Positions 1 to 8,522 of a DNA stretch of 61,038 nucleotides are shown here, piece after piece (the stretch's first letter is position 1; each line of letters opens with the position of its first letter). The translations under genes and the position numbers were made by a program. This DNA comes from Kosakonia oryziphila. Its GTDB lineage: Bacteria > Pseudomonadota > Gammaproteobacteria > Enterobacterales > Enterobacteriaceae. The notes beneath the pieces were generated by a model. That model did not search any database and was not told where the DNA came from. It worked only from the letters and a program-made list of their open reading frames with translations. The stretch spans positions 53,860 to 114,897 of the forward strand of contig NZ_FMBC01000009.1 in the NCBI RefSeq assembly GCF_900094795.1, read 5' to 3'.

Positions 1-6
1 CCCGAT

Positions 7-83
7 GCATCCGTAGCTCAGCTGGATAGAGTACTCGGCTACGAACCGAGCGGTCGGAGGTTCGAATCCTCCCGGATGCACCA
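7..83 (+). tRNA. tRNA-Arg (anticodon ACG)
   Basis: The cloverleaf closes cleanly. Acceptor stem GCATCCG (7-13) pairs with CGGATGC (73-79), the anticodon loop CTACGAA places ACG at 41-43, the T arm is GGAGG-TTCGAAT-CCTCC, and CCA is encoded at 81-83. ACG serves CGU/CGC/CGA codons after editing of A34 to inosine. In E. coli the argQ-argZ-argY-argV cluster lies next to yqaB, so this is probably the yqaB-proximal member of that cluster, the others being outside the window. Confidence 0.98.
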
Positions 84-219
84 TATTTTGAGGAAATGGC
101 AGCAAGTGTGTCGTTTCCGAAGCGGCGGAAAAACCGCTTGCACCAGGGGGATAACGTTGCATTAGCAACGGCCCGCAGGGCGAGTCGAGAGACGAGTCAT
201 CCTCCCGGATGCACCATAT
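66..219 (+). repeat. Direct repeat of the tRNA-Arg 3' end
   Basis: The last 18 bases of the tRNA plus three bases of flank (66-86) recur exactly at 199-219, 133 bp downstream, as a 21-bp direct repeat ending in GCACCATAT. Between the copies are a small hairpin (GTTGC..GCAAC, about 154-169) and the stretch GGCCCGCAGGGCGAG. A duplicated tRNA 3' end can be the scar of a lost tandem tRNA gene or of integrative-element recombination; both are inference. The remaining bases up to 382 show no gene. Confidence 0.8.
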
Positions 220-382
220 CTCAGCAAAATCTCCACTTCATGTTCCACAAACACCTCCTCTTCTGAAAACCATATCCTGCGAACCCTCTCAATAAAGGCG
301 TCTCAGCTTTCTCGTACCAGCAGCGACAAAAATCACTGTTTACGTTAAAGTAACTGTTTGTTATCCGCTTTGTGAGAACATG

Positions 383-949
383 ATGTACGAACGTTACGCT
401 GGTCTGATTTTTGATATGGATGGTACCATCCTGGATACCGAGCCGACCCACCGTAAAGCCTGGAATGAAGTGCTGGGGCGTTACGGGATGCGTTTTGACG
501 AGCAGGCAATGGTCGGGCTAAATGGCGCACCAACCTGGCGTATCGCGCAGTTCATCATTGAAGCTAATCAGGGCGATCTCGATCCGTATGCACTGGCGCA
601 GGAGAAAACCGCAGTGGCTAAAATGATGTTGCTGGATTCAGTGCGCCCTCTGCCATTAATCGATGTTGTAAAAGAGTGGCACGGCCGTCGCCCTATGTCG
701 GTAGGAACCGGCAGTGAAAGCGCTATTGCAGAAGCGTTATTGGCGCACCTTGGCTTGCGCCACTATTTCAATGCGGTTGTTGCCGCCGATCATGTTAAAA
801 ATCACAAACCTGCACCGGATACCTTCCTGCTTTGCGCCCAACAAATGGGTGTGGAACCGACGCGATGCGTGGTATTTGAAGATGCGGATTTCGGTATCCA
901 GGCGGCGCGGGCCGCCGGTATGGATGCTGTTGATGTACGCTTATTGTGA
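383..949 (+). CDS. yqaB: Fructose-1-phosphate/6-phosphogluconate phosphatase YqaB (HAD family)
   Basis: This is a cytosolic HAD-superfamily sugar phosphatase; the E. coli orthologue dephosphorylates fructose-1-phosphate and related small phosphosugars. The N-terminal motif DMDGT puts the nucleophile at Asp11 and the general acid at Asp13. The cap domain follows, then the Thr-containing motif GTGSES, the Lys motif near NHKPAPDTF, and the acidic metal motif FEDADFG. At 188 residues the length matches E. coli. Two ATGs are adjacent (380 and 383); the second is better spaced from GTGAG at 372-376 and gives the usual MYERYAG start. The stop overlaps the yqaA start. Confidence 0.97.
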   Translation: MYERYAGLIFDMDGTILDTEPTHRKAWNEVLGRYGMRFDEQAMVGLNGAPTWRIAQFIIEANQGDLDPYALAQEKTAVAKMMLLDSVRPLPLIDVVKEWHGRRPMSVGTGSESAIAEALLAHLGLRHYFNAVVAADHVKNHKPAPDTFLLCAQQMGVEPTRCVVFEDADFGIQAARAAGMDAVDVRLL

Positions 950-1374
950 GTGACAGCCTGTCGCTCCTGTCATTGTTTGCCAGTAGCTTCCTCAGCGCCA
1001 CGCTGTTGCCTGGCAATTCTGAGGTCGTGCTGATTGCGATACTGCTCTCGGGTGTCAGTCAGCCCTGGCTGCTCGTAGTTATAGCAACAATGGGTAATAG
1101 CCTTGGAGGGCTGACTAACGTTATTCTTGGGCGTTTCTTTCCGCAGCGTAAAACATCGCGCTGGCAGGAAAAAGCGACTCACTGGCTCAGACGTTACGGC
1201 GCGGCAGCGCTGCTTCTGAGCTGGATGCCTGTTATAGGCGATGTGCTGTGTCTGCTGGCGGGCTGGATGCGCCTTTCATGGGGACCAGTGCTGTTCTTTT
1301 TATGCCTTGGCAAGGCGTTACGCTATGTGGCGATAGCCCTGGTAACGCTACAGGGTATGACGTGGTGGCACTAA
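946..1374 (+). CDS. yqaA: Inner-membrane protein YqaA (DedA/SNARE-associated family)
   Basis: A small multi-pass inner-membrane protein of 142 residues, the same length and nearly the same sequence as E. coli YqaA. It belongs to the DedA-like family (VTT domain), some of whose members are lipid flippases; the role of YqaA itself is not established. The motif around LLPGNSEVVL and a GxxxG-rich hydrophobic C-terminal half are visible. It starts with GTG at 946, and this start overlaps the yqaB stop by four bases (GTGA), so the two genes are translationally coupled. Confidence 0.95.
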   Translation: MSDSLSLLSLFASSFLSATLLPGNSEVVLIAILLSGVSQPWLLVVIATMGNSLGGLTNVILGRFFPQRKTSRWQEKATHWLRRYGAAALLLSWMPVIGDVLCLLAGWMRLSWGPVLFFLCLGKALRYVAIALVTLQGMTWWH

Positions 1375-1454
1375 TTGGACTGAGTGAGTGACCTTTAATC
1401 GTCAACCATTACAATTATGCTTAATAAAATGATTATTACAGGCGGGAGGTCAAC

Positions 1455-2999
1455 TTGATCCCGGACGTATCACAGGCATTGTCCTGGCTGGAAAAACATC
1501 CTCAGGCAGTAAAGGGGATCCAACGCGGTCTTGAACGTGAGACGCTGCGCGTAAACGCAGATGGCTCGCTGGCGACTACTGGTCATGCGGCGACGCTCGG
1601 CTCTGCCTTAACTCATCAGTGGATCACCACTGATTTTGCGGAAGCACTTCTGGAGTTTATTACGCCGGTCGATAGTGATATCGATCATATGCTGACCATC
1701 ATGCGCGATATTCATCGCTACACCGCCCGCCAGATTGGCGACGAGCGGATGTGGCCGCTGAGTATGCCGTGCTATATCAAAGACGGCCAACAGATTGAGC
1801 TGGCACAGTACGGCACCTCTAACATCGGTCGCCTGAAAACACTCTATCGCGAAGGGTTGAAAAACCGCTATGGCGCGCTGATGCAAACCATTTCCGGCGT
1901 GCATTACAATTTCTCGTTGCCGATGGAGTTTTGGGAAGCGAAAAGCGGCGGTACCGATAAAGAAACGGTATCCGACGGCTATTTCCGCCTGATCCGTAAC
2001 TATTACCGTTTTGGCTGGGTGATCCCGTATCTGTTTGGTGCGTCCCCGGCGATCTGTTCATCATTCCTGCAAGGGAAACCGACCACTCTGCCGTTTGAGA
2101 AAACGCCGAATGGTATGTATTACCTGCCGTATGCCACGTCGCTGCGCTTAAGCGATCTGGGCTATACCAATAAATCGCAGAACAACCTGGGCATCACCTT
2201 TAATAATCTGCACGATTATGTGGTGGCCCTGAAGCGGGCGATAAAAACGCCTTCGGAAGAGTACGCTAAAATTGGCCTGAAGAAAGACGATAAGTATCTG
2301 CAAATCAATACCAATATTTTGCAGATCGAGAACGAGTTGTATGCGCCGATTCGCCCGAAACGCGTAACCCGCAGCGGTGAAACGCCGTCGGATGCGCTGC
2401 TGCGTGGCGGCATTGAATATATTGAAGTGCGCTCACTGGACATCAATCCTTTCACGGCGATTGGCGTTGACGAGCAGCAGATTCGCTTCCTCGATCTGTT
2501 TATGGTCTGGTGCGTGCTGGCTGATGCGCCAGAGATGAGCAGCGACGAACTGCTGTGTACGCGTACAAACTGGAATCGCGTGATTCTGGAAGGGCGCAAA
2601 CCTGGCTTGACGCTGGGTATTGGCTGTGAAACCGCGCAATTCCCGCTGGCGAAGGTTGGCAAAGATCTGTTCCAGGATTTGAAACGAGTGGCGCAGACGC
2701 TCGATGGCGTGTACGGTGGCAACGAATATGAGCAGGTGTGTGAACAACTGGTCGCCAGCTTCGATGATCCGGAGCTCACTTTCTCGGCGCGCATTCTGCG
2801 TTCGATGATCGATAACGGAATTGGTGGCACCGGCAAAGCACTGGGCGATCAGTATCGTTCACAGCTTCGCGAAGAACCGCTGGAAATCCTGCATGAGGAA
2901 GATTTTATCGCCGAGTGCAAAGCATCACTGGCGCGTCAGGCAGAAGTTGAAGCCGGGGATACCGAGCCATTTGAAGCGTTACTCGCGCGTCACGCCTGA
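1455..2999 (+). CDS. gshA: Glutamate-cysteine ligase GshA
   Basis: This enzyme joins L-glutamate to L-cysteine using ATP, the first and rate-limiting step of glutathione synthesis in the cytosol. The 514-residue product is a class 1 bacterial GCS: the N-terminal [13 protein letters not shown] segment supplies glutamate and metal ligands, and the family block HYNFSLP is present. The start is TTG at 1455, preceded by a strong GGGAGGT at 1444-1450; the rare TTG start is also used in E. coli gshA. Its 3' end is followed by the hairpin that is the terminator of micA on the other strand. Confidence 0.98.
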   Translation: MIPDVSQALSWLEKHPQAVKGIQRGLERETLRVNADGSLATTGHAATLGSALTHQWITTDFAEALLEFITPVDSDIDHMLTIMRDIHRYTARQIGDERMWPLSMPCYIKDGQQIELAQYGTSNIGRLKTLYREGLKNRYGALMQTISGVHYNFSLPMEFWEAKSGGTDKETVSDGYFRLIRNYYRFGWVIPYLFGASPAICSSFLQGKPTTLPFEKTPNGMYYLPYATSLRLSDLGYTNKSQNNLGITFNNLHDYVVALKRAIKTPSEEYAKIGLKKDDKYLQINTNILQIENELYAPIRPKRVTRSGETPSDALLRGGIEYIEVRSLDINPFTAIGVDEQQIRFLDLFMVWCVLADAPEMSSDELLCTRTNWNRVILEGRKPGLTLGIGCETAQFPLAKVGKDLFQDLKRVAQTLDGVYGGNEYEQVCEQLVASFDDPELTFSARILRSMIDNGIGGTGKALGDQYRSQLREEPLEILHEEDFIAECKASLARQAEVEAGDTEPFEALLARHA

Positions 3000-3007
3000 C
3001 AGAAAAG

Positions 3008-3081
3008 AAAAAGGCCACATCGCTGTGGCCAAAATTTCATCTCTGAAAATCAGGGATGATGATAACAAATGCGCGTCTTTC
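3008..3081 (-). ncRNA. micA: MicA small RNA
   Basis: Read on the minus strand from 3081, the sequence begins GAAAGACGCGCATTTGTTAT and ends in a GGCCAC/GTGGCC hairpin with a U run at 3012-3008. This matches E. coli MicA, including the 5' seed that pairs with ompA mRNA. MicA is an Hfq-bound, sigma-E-induced repressor of outer-membrane protein synthesis. It lies head-to-head with luxS and is complementary to the luxS leader region, as in E. coli. The 3' hairpin can also end gshA transcription. Confidence 0.93.
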
Positions 3082-3087
3082 ATATAC

Positions 3088-3115
3088 TCAGACTCGCACG
3101 AAAAAGAAGAGTTCA
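3088..3115 (-). promoter_or_regulatory. Sigma-E promoter of micA
   Basis: On the minus strand a -35-like TGAACT (3115-3110) and a -10-like TCTGA (3092-3088) are 17 bases apart, and the MicA 5' end lies 7 bases beyond. This fits the sigma-E pattern (GGAACTT, TCTGA) known for micA. Confidence 0.7.
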
Positions 3116-3151
3116 TTTTTTTTAAAAAAAATCACTGTCGGAGGTGACTAA

Positions 3152-3667
3152 ATGCCATTGTTGGATAGCTTCACTGTCGATCATACCCGTATGGAAGCCC
3201 CTGCTGTCCGTGTAGCCAAGACCATGGACACGCCGCATGGCGATACCATCACCGTATTCGACCTGCGTTTCTGCGTGCCTAACAAAGAAGTCATGCCAGA
3301 AAAAGGGATCCACACGCTTGAGCATCTGTTTGCTGGTTTCATGCGTAATCACCTCAACGGCAACGGCGTTGAGATCATCGATATTTCGCCGATGGGTTGT
3401 CGCACGGGCTTCTACATGAGCCTGATTGGTACGCCGGATGAACAGTGCGTTGCGGATGCGTGGAAAGCGGCGATGGCCGATGTGTTGAAGGTGAAAGAAC
3501 AGAACCAGATCCCGGAACTGAACGTCTACCAGTGCGGCACTTATACCATGCACTCGCTGGAAGAAGCACAGGAAATCGCCCGTCACATTCTTGACCGCGA
3601 TGTCCGCGTTAACAGCAACGAAGAGCTGGCCCTGCCGAAAGAAAAATTGCAGGAACTGCATATCTAG
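3152..3667 (+). CDS. luxS: S-ribosylhomocysteine lyase LuxS
   Basis: LuxS cleaves S-ribosylhomocysteine to homocysteine and DPD, the precursor of autoinducer-2, so it serves both the activated methyl cycle and quorum signalling. The 171-residue product has the metal motif HTLEH (His54, His58), the catalytic Cys83 in SPMGCRTG, and the third metal ligand Cys128 in YQCGTY. GGAGGTG at 3140-3146 sets the start. Its leader is overlapped by the divergent MicA gene. Confidence 0.99.
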   Translation: MPLLDSFTVDHTRMEAPAVRVAKTMDTPHGDTITVFDLRFCVPNKEVMPEKGIHTLEHLFAGFMRNHLNGNGVEIIDISPMGCRTGFYMSLIGTPDEQCVADAWKAAMADVLKVKEQNQIPELNVYQCGTYTMHSLEEAQEIARHILDRDVRVNSNEELALPKEKLQELHI

Positions 3668-3686
3668 TTAGTGCTGTCAGTGTAGC

Positions 3687-3709
3687 GCCCGGTAGCTCGC
3701 ATACCGGGC
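3687..3709 (+). terminator. Hairpin after luxS
   Basis: GCCCGGTA (3687-3694) pairs with TACCGGGC (3702-3709), followed by CTGCTTTC. It sits 20 bp after the luxS stop and is a plausible terminator with a weak T run. Confidence 0.7.
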
Positions 3710-3844
3710 CTGCTTTCGCGCCCCCACCTTGACCTTCTCCTTTACTCACCGTTCGTTGCATCCCTTCGCTCATGATTATCTGCGTAGCGCATGAGTAATA
3801 CACTGTTTCGGCCAGCGGCGATCGGGCAGGGCGAAAGGGAACAA

Positions 3845-3862
3845 GGCGCGGCGAACCGCGCC
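3845..3862 (-). terminator. Hairpin after emrB
   Basis: GGCGCGG (3845-3851) and CCGCGCC (3856-3862) form a perfect 7-bp stem. On the minus strand it lies directly downstream of the emrB stop and is followed by TTGTTCCC, so it probably ends the emr operon. Confidence 0.65.
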
Positions 3863-3867
3863 AAAGA

Positions 3868-5403
3868 TCAGTGCGCGCCGCCTCCGCCGCCACCGGCGCC
3901 GAAAGGTGGTTTGGCAAACCACACCAGGCTGAGCAGGAGCAGGAACACGCCCGCCGAGAACCAGAAGATCTCATTGGCGGAAATAATCAGCCCCTGATTG
4001 GTGATCTGCTGTGCTATCCAGCCGGAGGCCTGCTGTTGCGACATCCCCATGCCTTGCAGTTGGTTATACATCTCCTGCGCGTTGGGGTTGTACGGGTTGA
4101 CCGACTCGGTGAGCTGCGCATGGTGCATCGACTCCCGGTTAGTCCACAGCGTGGTGGTGATCGAGGTCCCAATTGAACCGGCCAGCGTGCGGGTGAAGTT
4201 CGACAGGCTGGACGCTGCCGCCAGTCGCTCAGGCGGCAAGCCGGAGAGCGTAATGGTGGTGAGCGGCATAAAGAAACAGGCCACGGCGAAACCCTGAATA
4301 AATTGCGGCCAGGCCGAAGCGCCAAAGTCCATTCCCGGTTCGAAGGTATACGCACGCCAGTAGAAGCACACCGCATACATAATAAAGCTGAAGGTCACCA
4401 GACGACGCATATCCAGCTTATGGGCGAAGCGGCCAATAATCGGCGACAGCAGCACAGGGATTACCCCGACAGGCGCGGAGGCCAGCCCCGCCCATGTTGC
4501 TGTGTAGCCATACACCTCCTGCAATAGCTGCGGCAGCAGAACAATCGCGCCGAAGTAGAGCATATAGGCGAGGCTAATGCAGAGGCAGCCGATGGTAAAA
4601 TTACGCGATTTAAACAGCGACAGATCGACTATCGGGTTCTCATCGGTCAACTCCCAGACCACTAAGAAACTGATTGCTACCACGGCGACAATCGTCAGCA
4701 CGATGATCTCCGTCGAGTTAAACCAGTCCAGCTCTTTGCCCTGGTCGAGCATTACCTGCAAACTGCCGATACCGAGAATCAGCAGCGCCAGACCAATGCC
4801 GTCAATGCGTCGCTGTTCGGTTCGCGTCTCACGACCACGCAGGGTTTGCAGCGTCAGCAACACCACCAGCGCGCCGATCGGCACGTTGATAAAGAAGATC
4901 CAGCCCCAGTGGTAGTTATCACTGATATAACCGCCAAGGATCGGCCCGCAAATCGGCGCGACAATTACCGTCATTGACCACAGCGCCAGCGCGATGGAGC
5001 GTTTGGCTGGTGGGTAGTTGCTCAGCAACAAACTCTGGGAGAGCGGGATCAACGGCCCGGCGACAATCCCCTGGATCACGCGGAAGAAGATCAGCATCGT
5101 CAGGCTGCTGGAGACGCCGCACGCCCAGGAGGCGATAGCAAAGGCCACCGTTGACCAGAGGAACAGCTTCACTTCCCCGACGCGCTTTGCCAGCCAGCCG
5201 GTGATTGGGATCGAGATGGCGTTCGCCACCCCGAAAGAGGTGATCACCCATGTCCCCTGGCTCAGCGATGAGCCAAGGTTGCCGGCAATCGTGGGAATAG
5301 CCACGTTAGCGATGGTGGAGTCCAGCACCTGCATGAAGGTCGCAAGCGACAGCGCAATGGTCATAATGACCAGTTGCGCGCCTTCCAGCGGTTTCTGTTG
5401 CAT
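3868..5403 (-). CDS. emrB: Multidrug efflux MFS transporter EmrB (DHA2, 14 TM)
   Basis: EmrB is the inner-membrane proton antiporter of the EmrAB-TolC pump, which exports hydrophobic drugs and uncouplers. The 511-residue protein has the DHA2 pattern: motif D1-like text around MQVLDSTIANVAIP near the N-terminus, motif A variants, and motif C (GPILGGYI) in TM5. It ends in the glycine-rich tail GGGGGGAH as in E. coli. The ATG at 5403 is chosen because GAGGTGAG precedes it at normal spacing; a GTG at 5412 is in frame but has no such site. It follows emrA by 15 bp. Confidence 0.97.
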   Translation of the reverse strand: MQQKPLEGAQLVIMTIALSLATFMQVLDSTIANVAIPTIAGNLGSSLSQGTWVITSFGVANAISIPITGWLAKRVGEVKLFLWSTVAFAIASWACGVSSSLTMLIFFRVIQGIVAGPLIPLSQSLLLSNYPPAKRSIALALWSMTVIVAPICGPILGGYISDNYHWGWIFFINVPIGALVVLLTLQTLRGRETRTEQRRIDGIGLALLILGIGSLQVMLDQGKELDWFNSTEIIVLTIVAVVAISFLVVWELTDENPIVDLSLFKSRNFTIGCLCISLAYMLYFGAIVLLPQLLQEVYGYTATWAGLASAPVGVIPVLLSPIIGRFAHKLDMRRLVTFSFIMYAVCFYWRAYTFEPGMDFGASAWPQFIQGFAVACFFMPLTTITLSGLPPERLAAASSLSNFTRTLAGSIGTSITTTLWTNRESMHHAQLTESVNPYNPNAQEMYNQLQGMGMSQQQASGWIAQQITNQGLIISANEIFWFSAGVFLLLLSLVWFAKPPFGAGGGGGGAH

Positions 5404-5418
5404 TGCACTCACCTCAGA

Positions 5419-6591
5419 TTAACCGGCGTTGGCTTTCACGATGTTTTCGATAAGCGTATTGACCGGGTCAAGGCTAATCTCCCGTGCGTTGCTTTCATAC
5501 GCCGGGCTGCTGCGCACCTGGCTTGCCAGTACCTGACCTTCACGATCGGCGGTATCGATCTTCACCAACGTTGAGAGACCAATACGCAGTGGATGTTCGG
5601 CAAGTTGTTTGGCGTCCAGCTCAACACGTACCGGCAGGCGCTGAACCACTTTGATCCAGTTACCGGTAGCGTTTTGTGCAGGCAGCAGTGAGAACGCGCT
5701 GCCGGTACCCATATCGAGGCCGACCACTTTCCCGCTGTAGGTCACTTCATCGCCATAGATGTCGCTAACCACGGTAGCCGTCTGACCAATACGCATATGC
5801 GCAAGCTGTGTCTCTTTGAAGTTAGCGTCCACCCACAAATTGGTGGCCGGAACAACGGCCATTAATGCGGTGGTTGGGCTGATTTGCGCCCCAGGCTGTA
5901 CCGCGCGACGTGAAACGTAGCCAGTGATCGGGCTGACGATTTTCGTACGTTGCAGCGCCAGCCAGCTATTGCGGACTTCAGTCGCGGCCTGTTTAACGGC
6001 CGGTTGATCTTCCAGCGGCGTATCAAGCACGATCGCCTGGTTGGCGTTGTATTGCTGAATGGCCACATCCAGATCGGCCTGCGCGCTGGTCACGGCATCA
6101 CGGGCGTGTTGCAACTCTTCGCGGCCAATCAAATTGGCGCTACCCAGCGGAATACGGCGGTTTAAATCGCTCTGCGCTTGGGCGAGGGCGGTTTTTTTCA
6201 CCTCGATGCTTGCGAGCAATTGCTTGCTATTGATCATCGACTGGCGGGTTTGACGAACGCTGCTTGCCAGTGCAGTCTGCGCTTTTTCAAACGCCTGCTG
6301 CGCATCGGTGGCATCCAGCGTAACTAATACATCTCCCTGTTTTACAAAATCAGTATTGTCAGCCCAGACTTTCGTCACGCTGCCGGATACCTGCGCCATG
6401 ATTTGCACCTGGTTCCCTGCTACGTAAGCGTCATCGGTTTCTTCATAATGACGCAGTACCAAAAACCAATAAATTCCATATGCCACGGCAATAACAATAA
6501 AGAGCAAGGTCAGCATTAGAAGGGCACCCTTACGCTTGCCTCTCTTTTTAACCGGTTGCTGCGGGGGATTATTCTCCGCATTTGCGCTCAT
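5419..6591 (-). CDS. emrA: Multidrug efflux membrane-fusion protein EmrA
   Basis: EmrA is the periplasmic adaptor linking EmrB to TolC. The 390 residues show a short Pro/Lys-rich cytosolic N-terminus, one transmembrane helix at about residues 25-45, the HlyD-type biotinyl-lipoyl segments (ETDDAYVAGNQVQI and the late GYVSRRAVQPGAQI), and a central coiled-coil rich in Gln/Ala. The start MSANAE is preceded by GGAGAAAAGC. A longer in-frame reading to 6627 lacks a site of that quality and is not found in E. coli. Confidence 0.97.
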   Translation of the reverse strand: MSANAENNPPQQPVKKRGKRKGALLMLTLLFIVIAVAYGIYWFLVLRHYEETDDAYVAGNQVQIMAQVSGSVTKVWADNTDFVKQGDVLVTLDATDAQQAFEKAQTALASSVRQTRQSMINSKQLLASIEVKKTALAQAQSDLNRRIPLGSANLIGREELQHARDAVTSAQADLDVAIQQYNANQAIVLDTPLEDQPAVKQAATEVRNSWLALQRTKIVSPITGYVSRRAVQPGAQISPTTALMAVVPATNLWVDANFKETQLAHMRIGQTATVVSDIYGDEVTYSGKVVGLDMGTGSAFSLLPAQNATGNWIKVVQRLPVRVELDAKQLAEHPLRIGLSTLVKIDTADREGQVLASQVRSSPAYESNAREISLDPVNTLIENIVKANAG

Positions 6592-6647
6592 GCTTTTCTC
6601 CACGATCTTATTATTTGATGTCGACACAGCCGACCTTCTGTCAGAAA

Positions 6648-6667
6648 GGCCAGCATCAGGCTGGCCC
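6648..6667 (-). terminator. Hairpin between mprA and emrA
   Basis: GGCCAGC (6648-6654) and GCTGGCC (6660-6666) form a hairpin, followed on the minus strand by TTTCT. It lies between mprA and emrA and may partly terminate or attenuate transcription into emrAB. Confidence 0.55.
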
Positions 6668-6707
6668 TTATATTCTTATATCCTGGATATTCGAGCGGCT
6701 TGTCGCG

Positions 6708-7238
6708 TTAGCGCAGCGCCTCAAGAATGACGCCGTCTTCTTCCATCTTGTCGAGACGCGTAAGTAACTTACGTGTGATCTGCTCAAGCTGCGCTTTCTC
6801 CGCGTCGCTCAGGGAAGACCACAGTAGATGCAGACAGTTGTGCTGCGGGGGTAAAACCTGACGCAAGAATTCGTGACCTTTATCGGTCAGTTGCAGATAC
6901 AGGCAGCGGCGATCGTTATCGCTTTCACGACGCTCGATCCAGCCGCGTTTTTCCAGCTCATCGGCGATACGTGTGGCATTGGTACGTGAAGAACCCAGAG
7001 CACTGCTCAATTCAGACGGCTGAATGCTGTGGTTTTCCTGTGACTCCAGCGTGATCAATGCCATAAACAACGTCTCGTTAATACCCTGCGCTTTCAGCAT
7101 TTTGTTGCGGTTTTCCAGCAGCTTACCCTGCATATGCATGCAAAGACGGGTGAGCAAAATCTCCTGAAACGGAAAATCCTCATAGCGGCTGGCGCGAAAC
7201 TTAAGCATTTGCTCTATGGGCGTAAACGAACTATCCAT
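6708..7238 (-). CDS. mprA: MarR-family repressor MprA (EmrR)
   Basis: MprA represses its own promoter and the downstream emrAB genes, and is released by hydrophobic weak acids and uncouplers. The 176-residue product is the E. coli length and carries a MarR winged helix at about residues 60-130: the recognition helix region [21 protein letters not shown], split here as SALGSSRTN and [10 protein letters not shown], followed by the wing [16 protein letters not shown]. It is the first gene of the mprA-emrA-emrB operon, with its own promoter upstream. Confidence 0.97.
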   Translation of the reverse strand: MDSSFTPIEQMLKFRASRYEDFPFQEILLTRLCMHMQGKLLENRNKMLKAQGINETLFMALITLESQENHSIQPSELSSALGSSRTNATRIADELEKRGWIERRESDNDRRCLYLQLTDKGHEFLRQVLPPQHNCLHLLWSSLSDAEKAQLEQITRKLLTRLDKMEEDGVILEALR

Positions 7239-7268
7239 TTGTGTATGACCTCATTAGTTGCAGTCGAT

Positions 7269-7297
7269 ATAGTAACGACAGTGACAAATAAAGTAAA
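7269..7297 (-). promoter_or_regulatory. Promoter of mprA-emrA-emrB
   Basis: On the minus strand TTTACT (7297-7292) and TACTAT (7274-7269) are separated by 17 bases, a good sigma-70 fit, about 30 bp upstream of the mprA start. MprA is known to act on this promoter in E. coli. Confidence 0.65.
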
Positions 7298-7328
7298 TAT
7301 ATTATTGCTGCTAATAGATTTTCCTTAT

Positions 7329-7664
7329 CTATACATCCGTCAGCAGTTTCCATGCGATTCCGTACGCAAGTGCGCTCAGTAGCGTGGGGAGAATAATGCT
7401 GTGTGTTCTCCAGAAACTCAGACCCAGCACCGCGAAGCCAACCAGCGTTGGCAGCAGGCGGCGGCCATCATGAATGATCTCTGGTACACATGACACCACC
7501 AGTAATGAACAAATAGAGGCGATACCGATGGTGTCCAGCAAGATGCCAGTGACTCCGCGTTTTATCGGGTTTGGTCGCCCGACGCGAATGTGCAGAGGAA
7601 GGTAGCGAAATAAAAAATTAACGCAGCCTACCAGCAGACCGAGCAGTAAAATTTCATGCCTCAT
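7329..7664 (-). CDS. ygaH: L-valine exporter small subunit YgaH (AzlD type)
   Basis: YgaH is the small partner of YgaZ in the AzlCD-type exporter of L-valine in E. coli. The 111-residue hydrophobic protein has about four membrane segments and the family text FRYLPLHIR near the N-terminus and PTLVGF in the middle. The start MRHEIL overlaps the end of ygaZ by 11 bp and gives exactly the E. coli length; a longer reading frame upstream overlaps ygaZ much further and is not supported. Confidence 0.94.
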   Translation of the reverse strand: MRHEILLLGLLVGCVNFLFRYLPLHIRVGRPNPIKRGVTGILLDTIGIASICSLLVVSCVPEIIHDGRRLLPTLVGFAVLGLSFWRTHSIILPTLLSALAYGIAWKLLTDV

Positions 7665-8400
7665 CGGTGACCCCCTGATAAAACGCCTGCACCAGCGCGG
7701 CAACGCAGCCAGAACCGATCCCGGCAAGGATTGCCGCAGGGATAGAGAACAGCGTTAAACCGGCCAGCGCACCAAGCAGCGCGGCGGTGACACTCGGCGT
7801 CTGGCGACGCTGGAACGATGCCAGCAGGAAGCTCATAAACAGGGCGGGCAACATAAAACCTAATGCTGATTCAACTGCCGGATATCCCTCCAGCAGGCCG
7901 CTGCCGGAAAATGCGCCCAGCACCGTTCCTGCGACCCAGGAGAGCCATGAAAATAACGCGATGCCTATCATCCAGTTTTCGCTCCAGCGACGATTATCTC
8001 GCGCCAATTTGGCGGTTGCGGCGGCAAACACTTCGTCCGTCAGACCAAAGGCCCAGATCGCGGTTTTCGGATTTTTAAGCGGCTGCAGAATACGGCTGCG
8101 TAACGATGGGCCATACAGCACGTGGCGAACATCCATCGCCATGACGGTCAGCGCAGCAACCCACAAAGTGCTGCCCGCAGCAAGCAGGGTGGTAATCACA
8201 AACTGGCTGGCGCCCGCGTAGATAATGCAGGAGAAAAAGAGGCTTTCGGGAGGAGAAAAACCAAGTTTGCTGGCATTCATACCAAAGGCAAATGCAACGG
8301 GGATGTAGCTTAAAACGATGGGAAGACTGTCTTTGATGCCTTCCTGTAGTGTGGCTACTTTCACTGACCCGGAATCTGGGGGTATTGCTGAACTATCCAT
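7654..8400 (-). CDS. ygaZ: L-valine exporter large subunit YgaZ (AzlC type)
   Basis: YgaZ is an inner-membrane branched-chain amino acid exporter of the AzlC/LIV-E family. The 248-residue product has the family signatures [10 protein letters not shown] and YAGASQFV in the first third and [10 protein letters not shown] before the middle. It is the first gene of ygaZH; the two overlap and are read together. The gene order ygaZ-ygaH-mprA-emrA-emrB is the E. coli order. Confidence 0.95.
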   Translation of the reverse strand: MDSSAIPPDSGSVKVATLQEGIKDSLPIVLSYIPVAFAFGMNASKLGFSPPESLFFSCIIYAGASQFVITTLLAAGSTLWVAALTVMAMDVRHVLYGPSLRSRILQPLKNPKTAIWAFGLTDEVFAAATAKLARDNRRWSENWMIGIALFSWLSWVAGTVLGAFSGSGLLEGYPAVESALGFMLPALFMSFLLASFQRRQTPSVTAALLGALAGLTLFSIPAAILAGIGSGCVAALVQAFYQGVTDEA

Positions 8401-8522
8401 AGTGTTTGTTATATATCACCCACGTTAATATAACCGGGATAAACAAGTCCTGTAACCTTAACAGACTGAGGGACTTGTTAACACCCGGTTTTTAGTGGAA
8501 TGATGTAAAGGTGAGCGCTTGC

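Noticed and set aside
2216..2836. 206-codon frame antisense to gshA
   Set aside because: Mirror frame of a conserved gene, with low-complexity translation.
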